This document shows positions 23,432 through 32,259 of a DNA stretch of 34,291 bases, one piece after another. Each line of letters begins with the position of its first letter. Positions within the stretch are counted from its first letter, which is position 1. Source of the DNA: Verrucomicrobiales bacterium. GTDB taxonomy: Bacteria > Verrucomicrobiota > Verrucomicrobiia > Verrucomicrobiales > DEV007. The stretch spans positions 1 through 34,291 of the forward strand of contig JABSSQ010000507.1 in assembly GCA_013213905.1 (NCBI GenBank), given 5' to 3'. The position numbers and the translations under genes were made by a program. Under the pieces are notes generated by a model. The model ran no database searches and was not told the origin of the DNA. It saw nothing but the letters and a program-made list of their open reading frames with translations.

Positions 23432-24820
23432 ATGACGGAACAAACCCAGAAATCCAAAGAAGGTGGTGCCTCGCGCCGCAAATTCCTCGCCGGCGGCACC
23501 GCGGTCGCCGCTGCCACCGCACTCCCAGTCGAGCTCTCCGCCCAGGTGGCCGGGAGTGACGAAATTAAGGTTGGCATGATCGGCATGGGCGGCCGCAACA
23601 GCGGCGCCATTGTCCAGAGCCTCAACGCCAACGACGGTGCCCGCCTCACCGCTGTGGCTGAAGCTTTCGCCGATAAGATCGACGGAACCGGTTTCCGCGG
23701 TTCCGGTCTGCCAGCGATCCAGAAACAGCTCGAGAAGATGGGCAAGTCTGCCCAGATTGATGTCCCTAAGAGCCGGCAGTTCGTAGGCTTTGATGCCTAC
23801 AAGGCCGTGGTCGATCAGGTTGATCTTGTTTGTATCGCCACCCCTCCCGGCTTTCGCCCCATGCATTTTGAATATGCTGTGGCCCAGGGAAAACACGTTT
23901 TCATGGAGAAACCCGTCTGTGTTGACGCTCACGGTTTCAATAAAGTCATCAATGCGGCCAAGGAAGCCGACCAGAAAAAGCTGAAAGTCGTCGTTGGACT
24001 GCAGCGCCACTGCCAGGATGAATACCTGCAGTCTTTCCAGAAATACCAGGAAGGAGCGATCGGCGAAATGATCGGTGCCTCCGCTTATTGGGTCGGCAAC
24101 CGCCCCTGGACTGCCCCACGTCAGCCTGGCTACACCGAAATGGAATTCCAGGTGCGTAACTGGCAGCAGTTCGACTGGCTTTCCGGCGACCACATCTGCG
24201 AGCAGCACGTCCACAATCTGGACGTCATCAACTGGTTCGCCAGCGGTGACCCCGTCATGGGCACTCATCCGGTCTCAGCGCAGGGACACGGTGCCCGCAC
24301 CAACGAGTCTGCCAAGATAGGAGAAATCTACAACCAACACTTCATCGAGTATCGCTACGGCCCCGAAGAAAACAGCATGGCGATGTACAGCCAGTGCCGC
24401 CAGATTCCGGGCTGCTGGCGTCGCATTGACGAGGAAATCCACGGCACTGAGGGCATTATGATCCCGGGCAAAGGAACCATCACCGACCTTCAGGGCAAGG
24501 TGCTCTGGCAATATCGTAAGCCACGAACCGGTTACAAGAATCCTAAAGACGCGGAACACGAAAAACTCTGGGACGCTATTCTCAACGACAAGCCTCAGAA
24601 CGATGCTTACTTCGGGGCGAAGAGTTCACTCACTGCCGCCCTCGGTCGAGTCGCCACTTGGAGTGGACAGTTAGTCAACTTCGAAGAGGCCATCAAATCC
24701 GACTTCAATATCATGCCGGAGGAACTTTCTTTCGATGCGGATCCTCCTCGCATGCCCGACGAGAACATGGAATACCCTGCCGCCATCCCGGGCGAATGGC
24801 CGCTTCCGTGGAAAGCATAA
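23432..24820 (+). CDS. Tat-exported Gfo/Idh/MocA-family oxidoreductase
   Basis: A 462-residue NAD(P)-dependent oxidoreductase. The N-terminus has a twin-arginine signal (SRRKFLAGG, then an Ala-rich core ending LSAQ), so it is exported folded with its cofactor, as is common for this family in PVC bacteria. The Rossmann part begins KVGMIGMGGRNSGAIV; the catalytic EKP motif is at 159-161; a C-terminal alpha/beta dimerisation domain follows, with HVHNLDVINWF supplying the usual His-Asp pair. The ATG at 23432 is chosen because it begins the Tat signal; the open frame upstream to 23009 has no conserved content. Substrate is probably a sugar or cyclitol. It is followed by a strong terminator. Confidence 0.9.
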   Translation: MTEQTQKSKEGGASRRKFLAGGTAVAAATALPVELSAQVAGSDEIKVGMIGMGGRNSGAIVQSLNANDGARLTAVAEAFADKIDGTGFRGSGLPAIQKQLEKMGKSAQIDVPKSRQFVGFDAYKAVVDQVDLVCIATPPGFRPMHFEYAVAQGKHVFMEKPVCVDAHGFNKVINAAKEADQKKLKVVVGLQRHCQDEYLQSFQKYQEGAIGEMIGASAYWVGNRPWTAPRQPGYTEMEFQVRNWQQFDWLSGDHICEQHVHNLDVINWFASGDPVMGTHPVSAQGHGARTNESAKIGEIYNQHFIEYRYGPEENSMAMYSQCRQIPGCWRRIDEEIHGTEGIMIPGKGTITDLQGKVLWQYRKPRTGYKNPKDAEHEKLWDAILNDKPQNDAYFGAKSSLTAALGRVATWSGQLVNFEEAIKSDFNIMPEELSFDADPPRMPDENMEYPAAIPGEWPLPWKA

Positions 24821-24846
24821 TCCCCCTCACCGAAGATTGAAATATC

Positions 24847-24889
24847 AAACGGGCCCACTGCTGACGGCGGTGAGGCCCGTTTTCTTTTT
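24847..24889 (+). terminator. rho-independent terminator after the oxidoreductase gene
   Basis: The stem AAACGGGCC (24847-24855) pairs with GGCCCGTTT (24874-24882) around an 18-nt partly structured loop, and is followed by TTCTTTTT. It begins 27 nt after the oxidoreductase stop and is the clearest intrinsic terminator in the window, ending the 17976-24820 block. Confidence 0.85.
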
Positions 24890-24978
24890 CTTGCCCGGTA
24901 TCGAATTCGTTGCCAGTATTCAATACTTTTTGCGGTTTCGCCGAAACCGCTGAGGGTTTACCGTCTGCGCGCTTCCTC

Positions 24979-26244
24979 ATGAACACGAAAGTCCAGGGCA
25001 TTCGATTCATGCCGGCGATAATTGCCATCGCTGCCGTGGGGCATGGAGTCATCGGCTGCAGTCCTGCGCACGCCCAGGTCATTGATGCCCACGAGCACAG
25101 CTCTGCTCTCGACAACTCCCTGATCAAGGCGGTTATCAACTCCGATATTGGGGAAAAGAAAGTCACTCCCATTGCCTTTCCCTTTTACAGCCCGACCCTT
25201 GAAGGCGCCATCGGGCTGGGAGCACTGACCACGTTCAGTACGCAAGAGGGCAATGAAAACCTGCCCCGTTCCACCGCTCAGTTCACGGGGATGTACAGCA
25301 CGCTGGATGCGTTCGCCCTAGGCTCCAGGATCGACTCCTTCTGGAACAATGACAACTTGCGAGCCTTTACCATTGCCGCCTACTCCGAGCTTCCGGATAA
25401 CTATGCAGGCGTTGGCTGGGACAACGGGAACCTCATCGAAAGGGGGCCCAACACGACCCTCTTTGACGGCACCGCTTTCCGGATCAATCAGCGGGTCATG
25501 TATCGTCTCGGCCGAAGCAAGTGGTTCGCCGGACTCAACTACGATCTCTTCTACCAGGACGCACAAAATGTTGCGCCGCTGATGGCGACAGATCCGGACT
25601 TCCTCCGCTACGGTTCCCGCTACCATGATTCCGGCTTTGGTTTCATTCTCTCCCGCGACACTCGTGATGTCACCCTGGATGCCCGCGAGGGCAGCCTTTT
25701 CGAAATTCGCAGCACCCACAATCGTGACTGGCTCGGATCCGATTTTGAGTGGGATGTCTATGACTTCGACATTCGTCACTACCGGCCCTTTCTTCGCGAC
25801 GGCTCCACCCTCGCCTTTCTCTTCCAGGGGCGAATCTCATCCGGAGATGTTCCCTGGGCATCGCACACTTCCGTAGGATCCTCGCGGGATCTTCGCGGCT
25901 ATCACCTTGGCCAATATCGTGATCAGGTCGGAGTTTGGGGCGTCGTCGAATACCGACACCGCTTCCGTCTCAAGGGCAAGAAGCAGTCCACCGTTGAAAT
26001 AGATCCAAAGAATCCTGCCAAAAACCCCCTGCCCGGCCGTCAATTTTCCAAAGGCTCGATGGTGACATGGGTGGGTCTCGGATACATTGGCGAAGATCTC
26101 GGAGATCTTGGTGGTCATCCGCTTCCCAACGCAGGCCTTGGTTATCGATTTGAAATCCAGGACCGGCGCAACATCCGGGCCGACTACGGCTTCGGGCGTG
26201 ATGGCGAGAGCGGATTCTACCTGAGTTTCAACCAGGCGTTCTGA
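24979..26244 (+). CDS. Omp85/BamA-like outer-membrane beta-barrel protein without POTRA domains
   Basis: A 421-residue outer-membrane protein. It has a signal peptide (MNTKVQGIRFMPAIIAIAAV, cleavage near AHA-QV) and then alternating amphipathic beta-strands to a terminal aromatic (FYLSFNQAF), the usual BAM signal. The SSRDLRGYHLGQYRD block matches the conserved VRGF/Y loop-6 motif of the bacterial surface antigen (D15/Omp85) barrel, and NIRADYGFGRDGESGFYLSF is the typical final-strand region. The segment between the signal peptide and barrel is only ~50 residues, too short for POTRA repeats. The open frame reaches back to 24910, but the ATG at 24979 begins the signal. Role is unknown: secretion pore or membrane assembly factor are both possible. 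Confidence 0.78.
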   Translation: MNTKVQGIRFMPAIIAIAAVGHGVIGCSPAHAQVIDAHEHSSALDNSLIKAVINSDIGEKKVTPIAFPFYSPTLEGAIGLGALTTFSTQEGNENLPRSTAQFTGMYSTLDAFALGSRIDSFWNNDNLRAFTIAAYSELPDNYAGVGWDNGNLIERGPNTTLFDGTAFRINQRVMYRLGRSKWFAGLNYDLFYQDAQNVAPLMATDPDFLRYGSRYHDSGFGFILSRDTRDVTLDAREGSLFEIRSTHNRDWLGSDFEWDVYDFDIRHYRPFLRDGSTLAFLFQGRISSGDVPWASHTSVGSSRDLRGYHLGQYRDQVGVWGVVEYRHRFRLKGKKQSTVEIDPKNPAKNPLPGRQFSKGSMVTWVGLGYIGEDLGDLGGHPLPNAGLGYRFEIQDRRNIRADYGFGRDGESGFYLSFNQAF

Positions 26245-26484
26245 GGCCTGTCGATGTTACAGGATAACAGGCTATCGGCCCAACCAGGACCTCGTGACGC
26301 GGCTAACGGTCCTGACCTTGATTCCCATGAAGGCTAGTCTTCGAAGATCCCACTGCCCGCCCTCGATTAACGACGCCCTGGTCCGGAAGAGACCTATCAT
26401 GCCCGCCATAGGCCCGCCATTTGATATCGGCAACGTAGATGTTTTTGTGATTGATCCTGCCGCCATCGGTTGGCTCCTCCCATC
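26245..26484. other. 240-bp spacer with no supported gene
   Basis: Just after the barrel stop, GCCTGT (26246-26251) and ACAGGC (26267-26272) can pair, and CAGGACC (26285-26291) can pair with GGTCCTG (26308-26314). Neither is followed by a T-tract. Both strands contain short stop-free stretches of about 60 codons with no family resemblance. A decayed gene or structured RNA is possible but unsupported. Confidence 0.35.
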
Positions 26485-27015
26485 ATGAAGCTCTCGATGA
26501 TTTCAGCAATGGCACACGGGCGCGTTATCGGCACCGGCCATGGGGGCATTCCCTGGCATTTGCCTCGTGATGTGAAGCACTTCCGCGAATACACCCAGGG
26601 CAAGCATCTCTTGCTCGGTCGTCGTACCTTCGAAGAAATGCTGGGCTGGTTCACTGATCACCACCCCATCGTGCTGACTCACAACACCAATTACGATCCC
26701 GAAGTCGGCTCGGTTGCGCAAACCATGGAGTCAGCACTAGACCTGGCTCTTTCAACCGGAGCTCAAGAGCTTGTCGTCTGCGGGGGATCCGAACTCTACC
26801 ATACTGCCCTGCCCTATGCCGACGAACTGATCCTGACACTAGTCGAAGCTTCGGTCGAAGGAACCGTCCTCTTCCCCGACTTTGAGAAAGATATCACTTG
26901 GGAAGCCGTCTCGGAAAAAACTTTCCCTGCCGACGAAGCCAACTCCTATGCGATGCGCTTCCTTCACCTGCGACGACTTCACCCGGCCGCTGTCCGAACG
27001 GAGATCAAGGCTTGA
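26485..27015 (+). CDS. folA: dihydrofolate reductase
   Basis: A 177-residue DHFR that reduces dihydrofolate to tetrahydrofolate with NADPH in the cytoplasm. Family motifs are in order: MISAMAHGRVIG, the substrate loop GIPWHLPRDVKHF with W24 and the catalytic acid D29, the NADPH-binding GRRTFEEM near 45-52, and VVCGGSELYHTALPYADELILT near 91-112, corresponding to the GG-x-x-Y-x2-LP signature. Length is standard. I chose the ATG at 26485; the open frame begins with a TTG at 26470 that adds only MAPPI ahead of the conserved first strand. No thymidylate synthase gene is adjacent, so it appears monocistronic. Confidence 0.93.
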   Translation: MKLSMISAMAHGRVIGTGHGGIPWHLPRDVKHFREYTQGKHLLLGRRTFEEMLGWFTDHHPIVLTHNTNYDPEVGSVAQTMESALDLALSTGAQELVVCGGSELYHTALPYADELILTLVEASVEGTVLFPDFEKDITWEAVSEKTFPADEANSYAMRFLHLRRLHPAAVRTEIKA

Positions 27016-27275
27016 TAGCGGTACTGTCGCCGCGGAACCCTGACACAAATTTAAGCCTGCGCCTGTGAATCATGCCCCGGTGGATCTATCCTTTCCCCAC
27101 AACCGAGTGGCTCGGCCGCGTTCTTCTCAGAGTGAACGGCAGGAATCAGAAATTAATCATTGGAACTCCGGTCAACCATGACCAACACTCTTCTGGAGAG
27201 AAAATCACCGAGCAAGCGTTCCAAGCCTGGAACACCTTTCGCTCAATGAGTTGATTCGCAATTCCCGTTCTTTGA
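27016..27275. other. 260-bp spacer with no supported gene
   Basis: The spacer between folA and the hydrolase holds one 60-codon plus-strand open frame (27072-27254) without recognisable motifs or ribosome-binding site. No tRNA-like fold, clear terminator or promoter could be picked out. Confidence 0.3.
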
Positions 27276-28259
27276 ATGATAGCTGCACGACAGGCACCCG
27301 CTTCGCGTTCAACAACAACGCTGGTGCTGTTCTTTATGCTCTGTCTTTTCCCGGCGGTTTCTCCCGCCGGAGATGCGGAGACCCAAGCGAATCAAGCTTC
27401 CTCCGAACCCCATTTTCACCTCAAGGATGGCCGTCGACTCACTTATCGAGAATACGGCTCTCGAGACGGCAGACTTGTCTTCTATTTCCACGGCATTTTC
27501 AGCTCGCGATATGAAGCAGAATTGATCGCTGACGAAATTACCGATTCTGGCCTCCGGGTCATCGCTTTGGATCGGCCGGGCATCGGGGGATCTACCTACA
27601 TCCCCAACCGAACCATTCTCGATTGGGTCGAAGACGTAAAACAAGTCGCCGACCTTCTCGGATACGAAAACCGGAGATTCGGGATACTCTCGGTTTCGGG
27701 CGGGGGGAGCTACGGGCTTGCCTGCGCCCACGAAATGCCCGAGCGAATCAGCCATCTCGCCCTTGTTTCTGTCCACACCGGAATCGCAGACACCGGATGC
27801 AAGCCTGCAAAATCTACGAGGCATCTGCAACTGGTCGCGAAGAATCCGCCACTGGCAAGAATGGTCCTCGGCATTCAGCGAGACAAACTGCTTCGTCGAC
27901 CTGAGCTGATCGTTCCCTGGTATCAGGAGAACTGGATCGCCGCCGATGCCAAGGCATTCTCCCGTATTTCGAACAAAGAGCAAAAACTCATCCTGAACGC
28001 TCAGACCGCCATCCGCCAAAAGCCGCGCACCTTCGTCGACGACATTGGGCTACTGGGCAAAGAATGGGGGTTCGATATTTCAAATGTGACCGGGGTATCC
28101 GTTTCCATCTGGAGCGGTGATTCCGATATTGTCGTCCCTCCGGAAATGGCAGAACTTCTGCATCGCCAGATCTCTGGCTCCTCTTTCGTCATCGGCCCCG
28201 GCGAAGGGCACGCTTCCATGCTGAAGAATCACGCTCCATCGATTCTCTCCAAATTCTAA
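27276..28259 (+). CDS. exported alpha/beta hydrolase
   Basis: A 327-residue alpha/beta-hydrolase-fold protein. The first ~32 residues look like a signal peptide (TTTLVLFFMLCLFPAVSPAG). The oxyanion region is FYFHGIFSSRYEA; the nucleophile elbow is LSVSGGGSYG with S141 (the first Gly of GxSxG is Ser here). D282 or D284 in SGDSDIVVP and H312 in GEGHASML complete the triad. It most resembles proline-iminopeptidase or lipase-like hydrolases with the RPGIGGS motif, but the substrate (ester, peptide or lactone) cannot be told. It stands alone between spacers of 260 and 324 bp. Confidence 0.87.
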   Translation: MIAARQAPASRSTTTLVLFFMLCLFPAVSPAGDAETQANQASSEPHFHLKDGRRLTYREYGSRDGRLVFYFHGIFSSRYEAELIADEITDSGLRVIALDRPGIGGSTYIPNRTILDWVEDVKQVADLLGYENRRFGILSVSGGGSYGLACAHEMPERISHLALVSVHTGIADTGCKPAKSTRHLQLVAKNPPLARMVLGIQRDKLLRRPELIVPWYQENWIAADAKAFSRISNKEQKLILNAQTAIRQKPRTFVDDIGLLGKEWGFDISNVTGVSVSIWSGDSDIVVPPEMAELLHRQISGSSFVIGPGEGHASMLKNHAPSILSKF

Positions 28260-28583
28260 TCGAACCTTAAGAGTCAGTATTCGAGCATGACAGTAAGAAG
28301 GAATAAAGCTCGAAGCCAACTGCAACACCAGCTGAAATGGCGCCCTGAATCGAAATCCTTCGCCATAGCGTTCTCCCTCATACAAAGGGCAATGACAAAG
28401 CACGAAATTGATCATGGCCGCAACGAATCACAGTTCGGCAGCGACAAGCAGCAAATTCACTCGAACAGGCCGCCTCGCGCCATCCAAGATGGACGAAGCG
28501 TAGACTCGATTTGCGCAAAGATAACTCCGGTATTCCGCCCTTCCCACGAGGCCTATCCATGGCGATGATGGAAGGACTCGCTT
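28260..28583. other. 324-bp spacer with no supported gene
   Basis: Between the hydrolase and the second sulfatase. A 93-codon plus-strand frame (28287-28568) and minus-strand frames of 111 and 60 codons exist, but none has family motifs, signal peptide or ribosome-binding site, and the plus frame is Arg/Gln/His-rich like out-of-frame translation. The only clear signal is GGAAGGA before the sulfatase ATG at 28584. A decayed gene is possible. Confidence 0.35.
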
Positions 28584-29990
28584 ATGAAATCCCTTTTAAC
28601 TTTTCTGATACTCGCGCTGGGGCTGACCCCTCTTGTTGCTGACGAGCCTCCCAACATCCTTCTCATCTGCGTCGACGACCTCAGGCCGGAGCTGAACTGT
28701 TTCGGCAAGGACTACATTGTCTCGCCTCACATTGATGCACTGGCTGCAAATGGGCGGGCCTTCCAGAACCACTATGTGAATGCCCCCACCTGCGGCGCTT
28801 CGCGCTACACACTTCTCACGGGGACCTACGGATCCAGCAGCAACGGCGCGCTCTTCTCGCGGGCCAAGGAACTTGGAAAAGATCCCGAAGCGTTTCCACC
28901 GTCGATGCCGGCCTGGTTCAAAGAGAACGGTTACACGACTGTCTCTGTTGGAAAGGTTTCACACCACCCCGGTGGTCGCGGCGGTGCCGATTGGAACAAG
29001 GAAGACGAACCCGAGATGCCGCTCTCATGGGATCGCCACCTGCTCCCGGCAGGCGAATGGCAACATCCCCGCGGATGGATGCACGGCCTCGCTAACGGGG
29101 AAATTCGCAAGAATGCCAAGGACATGGATGTCTACCAGGCCCTTGAAGGTGAAGACGATATCTACCCGGACGGCATTTCCACTGACGAAGCGCTCAAGCA
29201 GATGAAGGAGCTGGCCAAAGACGACAAACCGTTCTTCCTCGCGGTAGGCATTCTCCGCCCCCACCTCCCTTTCGGCGCTCCGGCGAAGTATCTTGAACCC
29301 TACAAGGGAAAGAAGCTTCCTCCAGTTCCTCACCCCGAACAACCGGATTGGAAAACTACCTGGCACAAATCAGGAGAGTTCATGAAATACAATCGCTGGG
29401 GGCGAAACCCTAACGAAGACGCTGAGTTCTCTGAAGAGGTTCGACGTCACTATGCCGCCTGCGTCACCTATGCTGATGCTCAGGTTGGCCGCCTCATGGA
29501 GCAGCTCAAGGCCAGCGGAGAAGCCGGCAACACGATAGTAGTTTTGTGGGGAGATCACGGTTGGCATCTGGGTGAGCACGCCATCTGGGGCAAGCATTGC
29601 CTCTTCGAAGAAGCGCTCCGTTCTCCCCTTATCATTTCCTACCCCGGCATCAAGGATGCCGGATTGGCTACCTCATCCACTGTCGAGACGCTCGATATCT
29701 TCCCCACCATCTGCGAGGTCGCGGGACTTCCTGTTCCGGGTTTCGTTACCGGCACGTCTCTCATGCCTCAACTGGATTCCCCGGCAGCCGAGGGACATCC
29801 GGCCTTCGCCTACTCGAAAAATAACCGCACCGTCCGCACAGCGACCCACCGCCTGATTCTTCACAAGGATGGCTACGCCGAACTCTACGATCACACTAGC
29901 GAAGCTGGTGAAACGAAGAATGTCGCCGAGGCCAACCCTGAGAAAGTCAAAGAGCTCACCGCGCTCATCGAATCACGCCTCGCAAATTAG
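28584..29990 (+). CDS. secreted sulfatase (iduronate-2-sulfatase-like)
   Basis: A 468-residue sulfatase with signal peptide [20 protein letters not shown]. Metal-binding start [19 protein letters not shown] and the [20 protein letters not shown] block place it with iduronate-2-sulfatase/choline-sulfatase-like members that are abundant in Planctomycetota and Verrucomicrobiota. The formylglycine site is [12 protein letters not shown] with Cys at residue 70; Ala replaces the Pro of the common C-x-P-S-R. Other active-site pieces are SVGKVSHH and [17 protein letters not shown] Shine-Dalgarno sequence lies about 9 nt before the ATG. It should desulfate an exogenous glycan. It converges with the amino-sugar operon 122 bp downstream, whose enzymes could process sugars it helps release (inference). 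Confidence 0.92.
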   Translation: MKSLLTFLILALGLTPLVADEPPNILLICVDDLRPELNCFGKDYIVSPHIDALAANGRAFQNHYVNAPTCGASRYTLLTGTYGSSSNGALFSRAKELGKDPEAFPPSMPAWFKENGYTTVSVGKVSHHPGGRGGADWNKEDEPEMPLSWDRHLLPAGEWQHPRGWMHGLANGEIRKNAKDMDVYQALEGEDDIYPDGISTDEALKQMKELAKDDKPFFLAVGILRPHLPFGAPAKYLEPYKGKKLPPVPHPEQPDWKTTWHKSGEFMKYNRWGRNPNEDAEFSEEVRRHYAACVTYADAQVGRLMEQLKASGEAGNTIVVLWGDHGWHLGEHAIWGKHCLFEEALRSPLIISYPGIKDAGLATSSTVETLDIFPTICEVAGLPVPGFVTGTSLMPQLDSPAAEGHPAFAYSKNNRTVRTATHRLILHKDGYAELYDHTSEAGETKNVAEANPEKVKELTALIESRLAN

Positions 29991-30001
29991 GCCTTAAGGC
30001 C
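29990..30001. repeat. 12-bp perfect palindrome between convergent genes
   Basis: GGCCTTAAGGCC overlaps the last base of the sulfatase stop codon in the 122-bp convergent spacer. It has no loop or T-tract, so it is not a good terminator. It may be chance or a protein-binding site. Confidence 0.25.
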
Positions 30002-30112
30002 ATAGAAGCAAAGGTCTCTGAAATGACAATATCCTGGCGTAAGAGCTGTCCGTGACACAACCACCCGAATCTCACCTCGCGTTGTCTGCTCCGGGAGGCG
30101 TCGAGAAACTGA

Positions 30113-31348
30113 TCACTCACCGGTCAATTTACCGTAAACTTTCACGGCGGTCAGGCAGGCCAGGCCACAGGACACAAGAAAGCCCAGCCCGGCGATCCCA
30201 ATAATCGGAGCCGGAACCTTTCGCTCCCCTTCGAGGTCCTTCCTAGTCCCCAGATAAACCAAAGCCGCAGCCAGCGCCGGGATCCCCAGAACTGTCATCG
30301 CCTGAGCGATGGTAATGAGAACAACCGTGCTTCCCTCCCGGGCGAAAAACATCATCGCGACTCCCATCCCGATAACCAGCGCCAGGGCAGTCAGGTGCAC
30401 GGGACCGGAATCCGAAAGCCTTGCCCCTTTCTCCAGTGAATCCGACATCACGGTACCTCCGATAAGACAGTTCACGAGAAATGAACTTAAAGCTCCGGCC
30501 AGAATCCCCGAGGCAAACACCACGCGCGCCCACGGACCAAAGAGTGGTTCCAGTTGCAGGGCCACCTCACCGACCGATGACAGAACCACCGGCTCCTCGT
30601 GACCGTAAAAGACCCGGTAGGAAGTCAGCAGGATAGCCATTGTCATGATTCCCAGCACGGAAATGCTGGCAACGGAATCGGTCAGTCCCTTGCGAACGTC
30701 ACCCAGCCCCCATCCTTTTTCCTTTACCAGGTAAGCCTGGTAAAAGGCGCCTCCCACCGAAAAAGTGGTCCCGATCATCCCAAGAAGCGGAAGCAGGTTC
30801 GGGGTTTCGGTCGGTTCAACAAGGACATAGCCACGGGGACGAGAATAAGCCACGACCAGGTTAACGAGGAAAGCCAGGCTCATCAGACCGATGAGGAACT
30901 TCATCAATCTCTCGACGGAGGAATACAAATTCCGCAGCAAATAGAGAGACGCGACGATCAGCCCGTTGAAGACCAGAAGTGTGCCCAGTCGCATACCCAA
31001 CGACCACTCGGACTCGCCAAAGAGCGCCTCCAGTCCGCCGATGAGAGCGATGTTGTTCGATGACTGAAACAGCGCCACGAGAACAAATAGAATCACACCG
31101 ATCGCAATCGTCACGCCGCTCCCCAATCGCTCTCGCAATTCCGTGCAAAGGCTACCCTCATAGACAGCCCCCAGCCACGCTGACAATACCACCATTCCGA
31201 TCATGAGCACGGCGGCACAGACCACCACCGGTAGCCCGAGCAATCCAAATGTCGCACCGACTTTAGAACTCGTCAGGATCGAGCCCGGCCCGAGCACAAC
31301 AGCCGCCACAATGATGGCCGGCCCGATCGATTTCAAAAGTCCTCTCAT
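30113..31348 (-). CDS. Nramp-family-like transporter with non-canonical substrate site
   Basis: A 411-residue LeuT-fold inner-membrane protein with about eleven helices. It has Nramp architecture: TM1 IGPAIIVAAVVLGPGSIL and TM6 TTFSVGGAFYQAYLVKEKGW. The metal-binding DPGN of classical Nramp TM1 is GPGS (residues 20-23), and the TM6 MPHNLYLHS-type segment is GGAFYQAYLV (199-208), so both the Asp and Met metal ligands are missing. It probably does not move Mn/Fe in the classical way. It is the last gene of a four-gene operon; its ATG overlaps the TGA of the nagA-like gene by 4 nt. The operon suggests an amino-sugar or related substrate, but that is inference. Confidence 0.82.
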   Translation of the reverse strand: MRGLLKSIGPAIIVAAVVLGPGSILTSSKVGATFGLLGLPVVVCAAVLMIGMVVLSAWLGAVYEGSLCTELRERLGSGVTIAIGVILFVLVALFQSSNNIALIGGLEALFGESEWSLGMRLGTLLVFNGLIVASLYLLRNLYSSVERLMKFLIGLMSLAFLVNLVVAYSRPRGYVLVEPTETPNLLPLLGMIGTTFSVGGAFYQAYLVKEKGWGLGDVRKGLTDSVASISVLGIMTMAILLTSYRVFYGHEEPVVLSSVGEVALQLEPLFGPWARVVFASGILAGALSSFLVNCLIGGTVMSDSLEKGARLSDSGPVHLTALALVIGMGVAMMFFAREGSTVVLITIAQAMTVLGIPALAAALVYLGTRKDLEGERKVPAPIIGIAGLGFLVSCGLACLTAVKVYGKLTGE

Positions 31349-32259
31349 ACGTTTTCTCCAACGGCTTTTCCGGGATTAAGCGCAACGACTTGCTCGATTT
31401 CTGCGTCACTCATCCCGAGATAGCGACTCAAATTTTCAAGCATCTGCTGAATGGTCAGAGTTGAGCCGGAAAGATTTGGCGCCCCCGGTCGACGTGCCAC
31501 TCCGGAAGAATCAACCTCCACCGGCTCCCCCGAAAGCTCGTAGGTGCCCGCCCCAAGGCCCGAGGCTGAAATCGCATCAGTTACCATGAAGGCCCGGTCC
31601 AGTCCGACCAGATCGAGATAGTTCTTCAGGGCAAAAAAATTGATGTGGTGCCCGTCCGGGATGAAACCGATCCAGAGAAATTCACGCAGACTCAATACCC
31701 GTTGGATGATGTTATCATGGCGCGGCAAATCGACGGGACATCCGTTGCCAAGGTGCGTCACCATTGTCAAACCCTGGTCTATCGCGATGCGCAACTGATC
31801 CCGACTCGCATTGGTATGGCCTGCTGACACAACAACATCACGGTCTGCGAGGTAACGGGTGACTCGTCCGTCGGAATCGGCCTCAGGCGCCAGGGTCACT
31901 ACCTTAGTCAATCCTGCCGACGCATCCAGAAGGCGCCGGGCATCTTCGATGTTGGCGTTCTTGGTCAGGTTAGCCGGGTGAGCGCCGATGTATCCGGGCT
32001 CGGCACTGAGAAAAGGGCCCTCAATGTGGAAACCGGCAATCACCTCGCCGGCGAGATCATCCTGTTCCCGAAGATCGACGAGATTACGAAGTTTACTCTC
32101 CAGGTTTTCGACGGAGTCCGTGATCAACGTGGCCAGGATTCGGTCTCCTCCGTCCCGGCGGACTGCCTCACAGGCCTCGTGCAACTGTGACCCTGTCAGT
32201 TCGAGAGAACTGAAATCCACACCGGCATAGCCGTTAACCTGGAGATCGAACGGTTTCAC
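31345..32259 (-). CDS. nagA: minimal N-acetylglucosamine-6-phosphate deacetylase (NagA-like)
   Basis: A 304-residue amidohydrolase-superfamily protein expected to deacetylate GlcNAc-6-phosphate in the cytoplasm. The catalytic barrel is intact: DLQVNGYAGVDF at the start, E80 in GFHIEGPF, H148 in SAGHTNAS, H169 in THLGNG, H204-H205 in PDGHHI and D228 in MVTDAI. It is about 75 residues shorter than typical NagA. It begins directly at the first barrel strand and ends at NPGKAVGENV, so both segments that form the small beta-sandwich domain are absent. A stop lies upstream in frame, so this is not a start error. It overlaps nagB and the transporter gene by 4 nt each. Confidence 0.87.
   Translation of the reverse strand: MKPFDLQVNGYAGVDFSSLELTGSQLHEACEAVRRDGGDRILATLITDSVENLESKLRNLVDLREQDDLAGEVIAGFHIEGPFLSAEPGYIGAHPANLTKNANIEDARRLLDASAGLTKVVTLAPEADSDGRVTRYLADRDVVVSAGHTNASRDQLRIAIDQGLTMVTHLGNGCPVDLPRHDNIIQRVLSLREFLWIGFIPDGHHINFFALKNYLDLVGLDRAFMVTDAISASGLGAGTYELSGEPVEVDSSGVARRPGAPNLSGSTLTIQQMLENLSRYLGMSDAEIEQVVALNPGKAVGENV

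Noticed and set aside
23300-24268. 322-codon minus-strand open frame opposite the oxidoreductase
   Set aside because: The plus strand encodes a clear Tat-exported Gfo/Idh/MocA protein; the antisense frame has no recognisable motifs.
26272-26466. 64-codon open frames on both strands between the barrel gene and folA
   Set aside because: Neither has motifs or a plausible ribosome-binding site; mutual overlap on both strands suggests chance.
27072-27254. 60-codon plus-strand open frame upstream of the hydrolase
   Set aside because: No ribosome-binding site, family resemblance or conserved neighbour context; too short to support by sequence alone.
27309-28019. 236-codon minus-strand open frame opposite the hydrolase
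   Set aside because: The plus strand has an intact alpha/beta-hydrolase triad; the minus frame looks like antisense.
28287-28568. 93-codon plus-strand open frame before the second sulfatase
   Set aside because: Composition is rich in Arg, Gln, Ser and His without pattern, with no start signal; better treated as non-coding.
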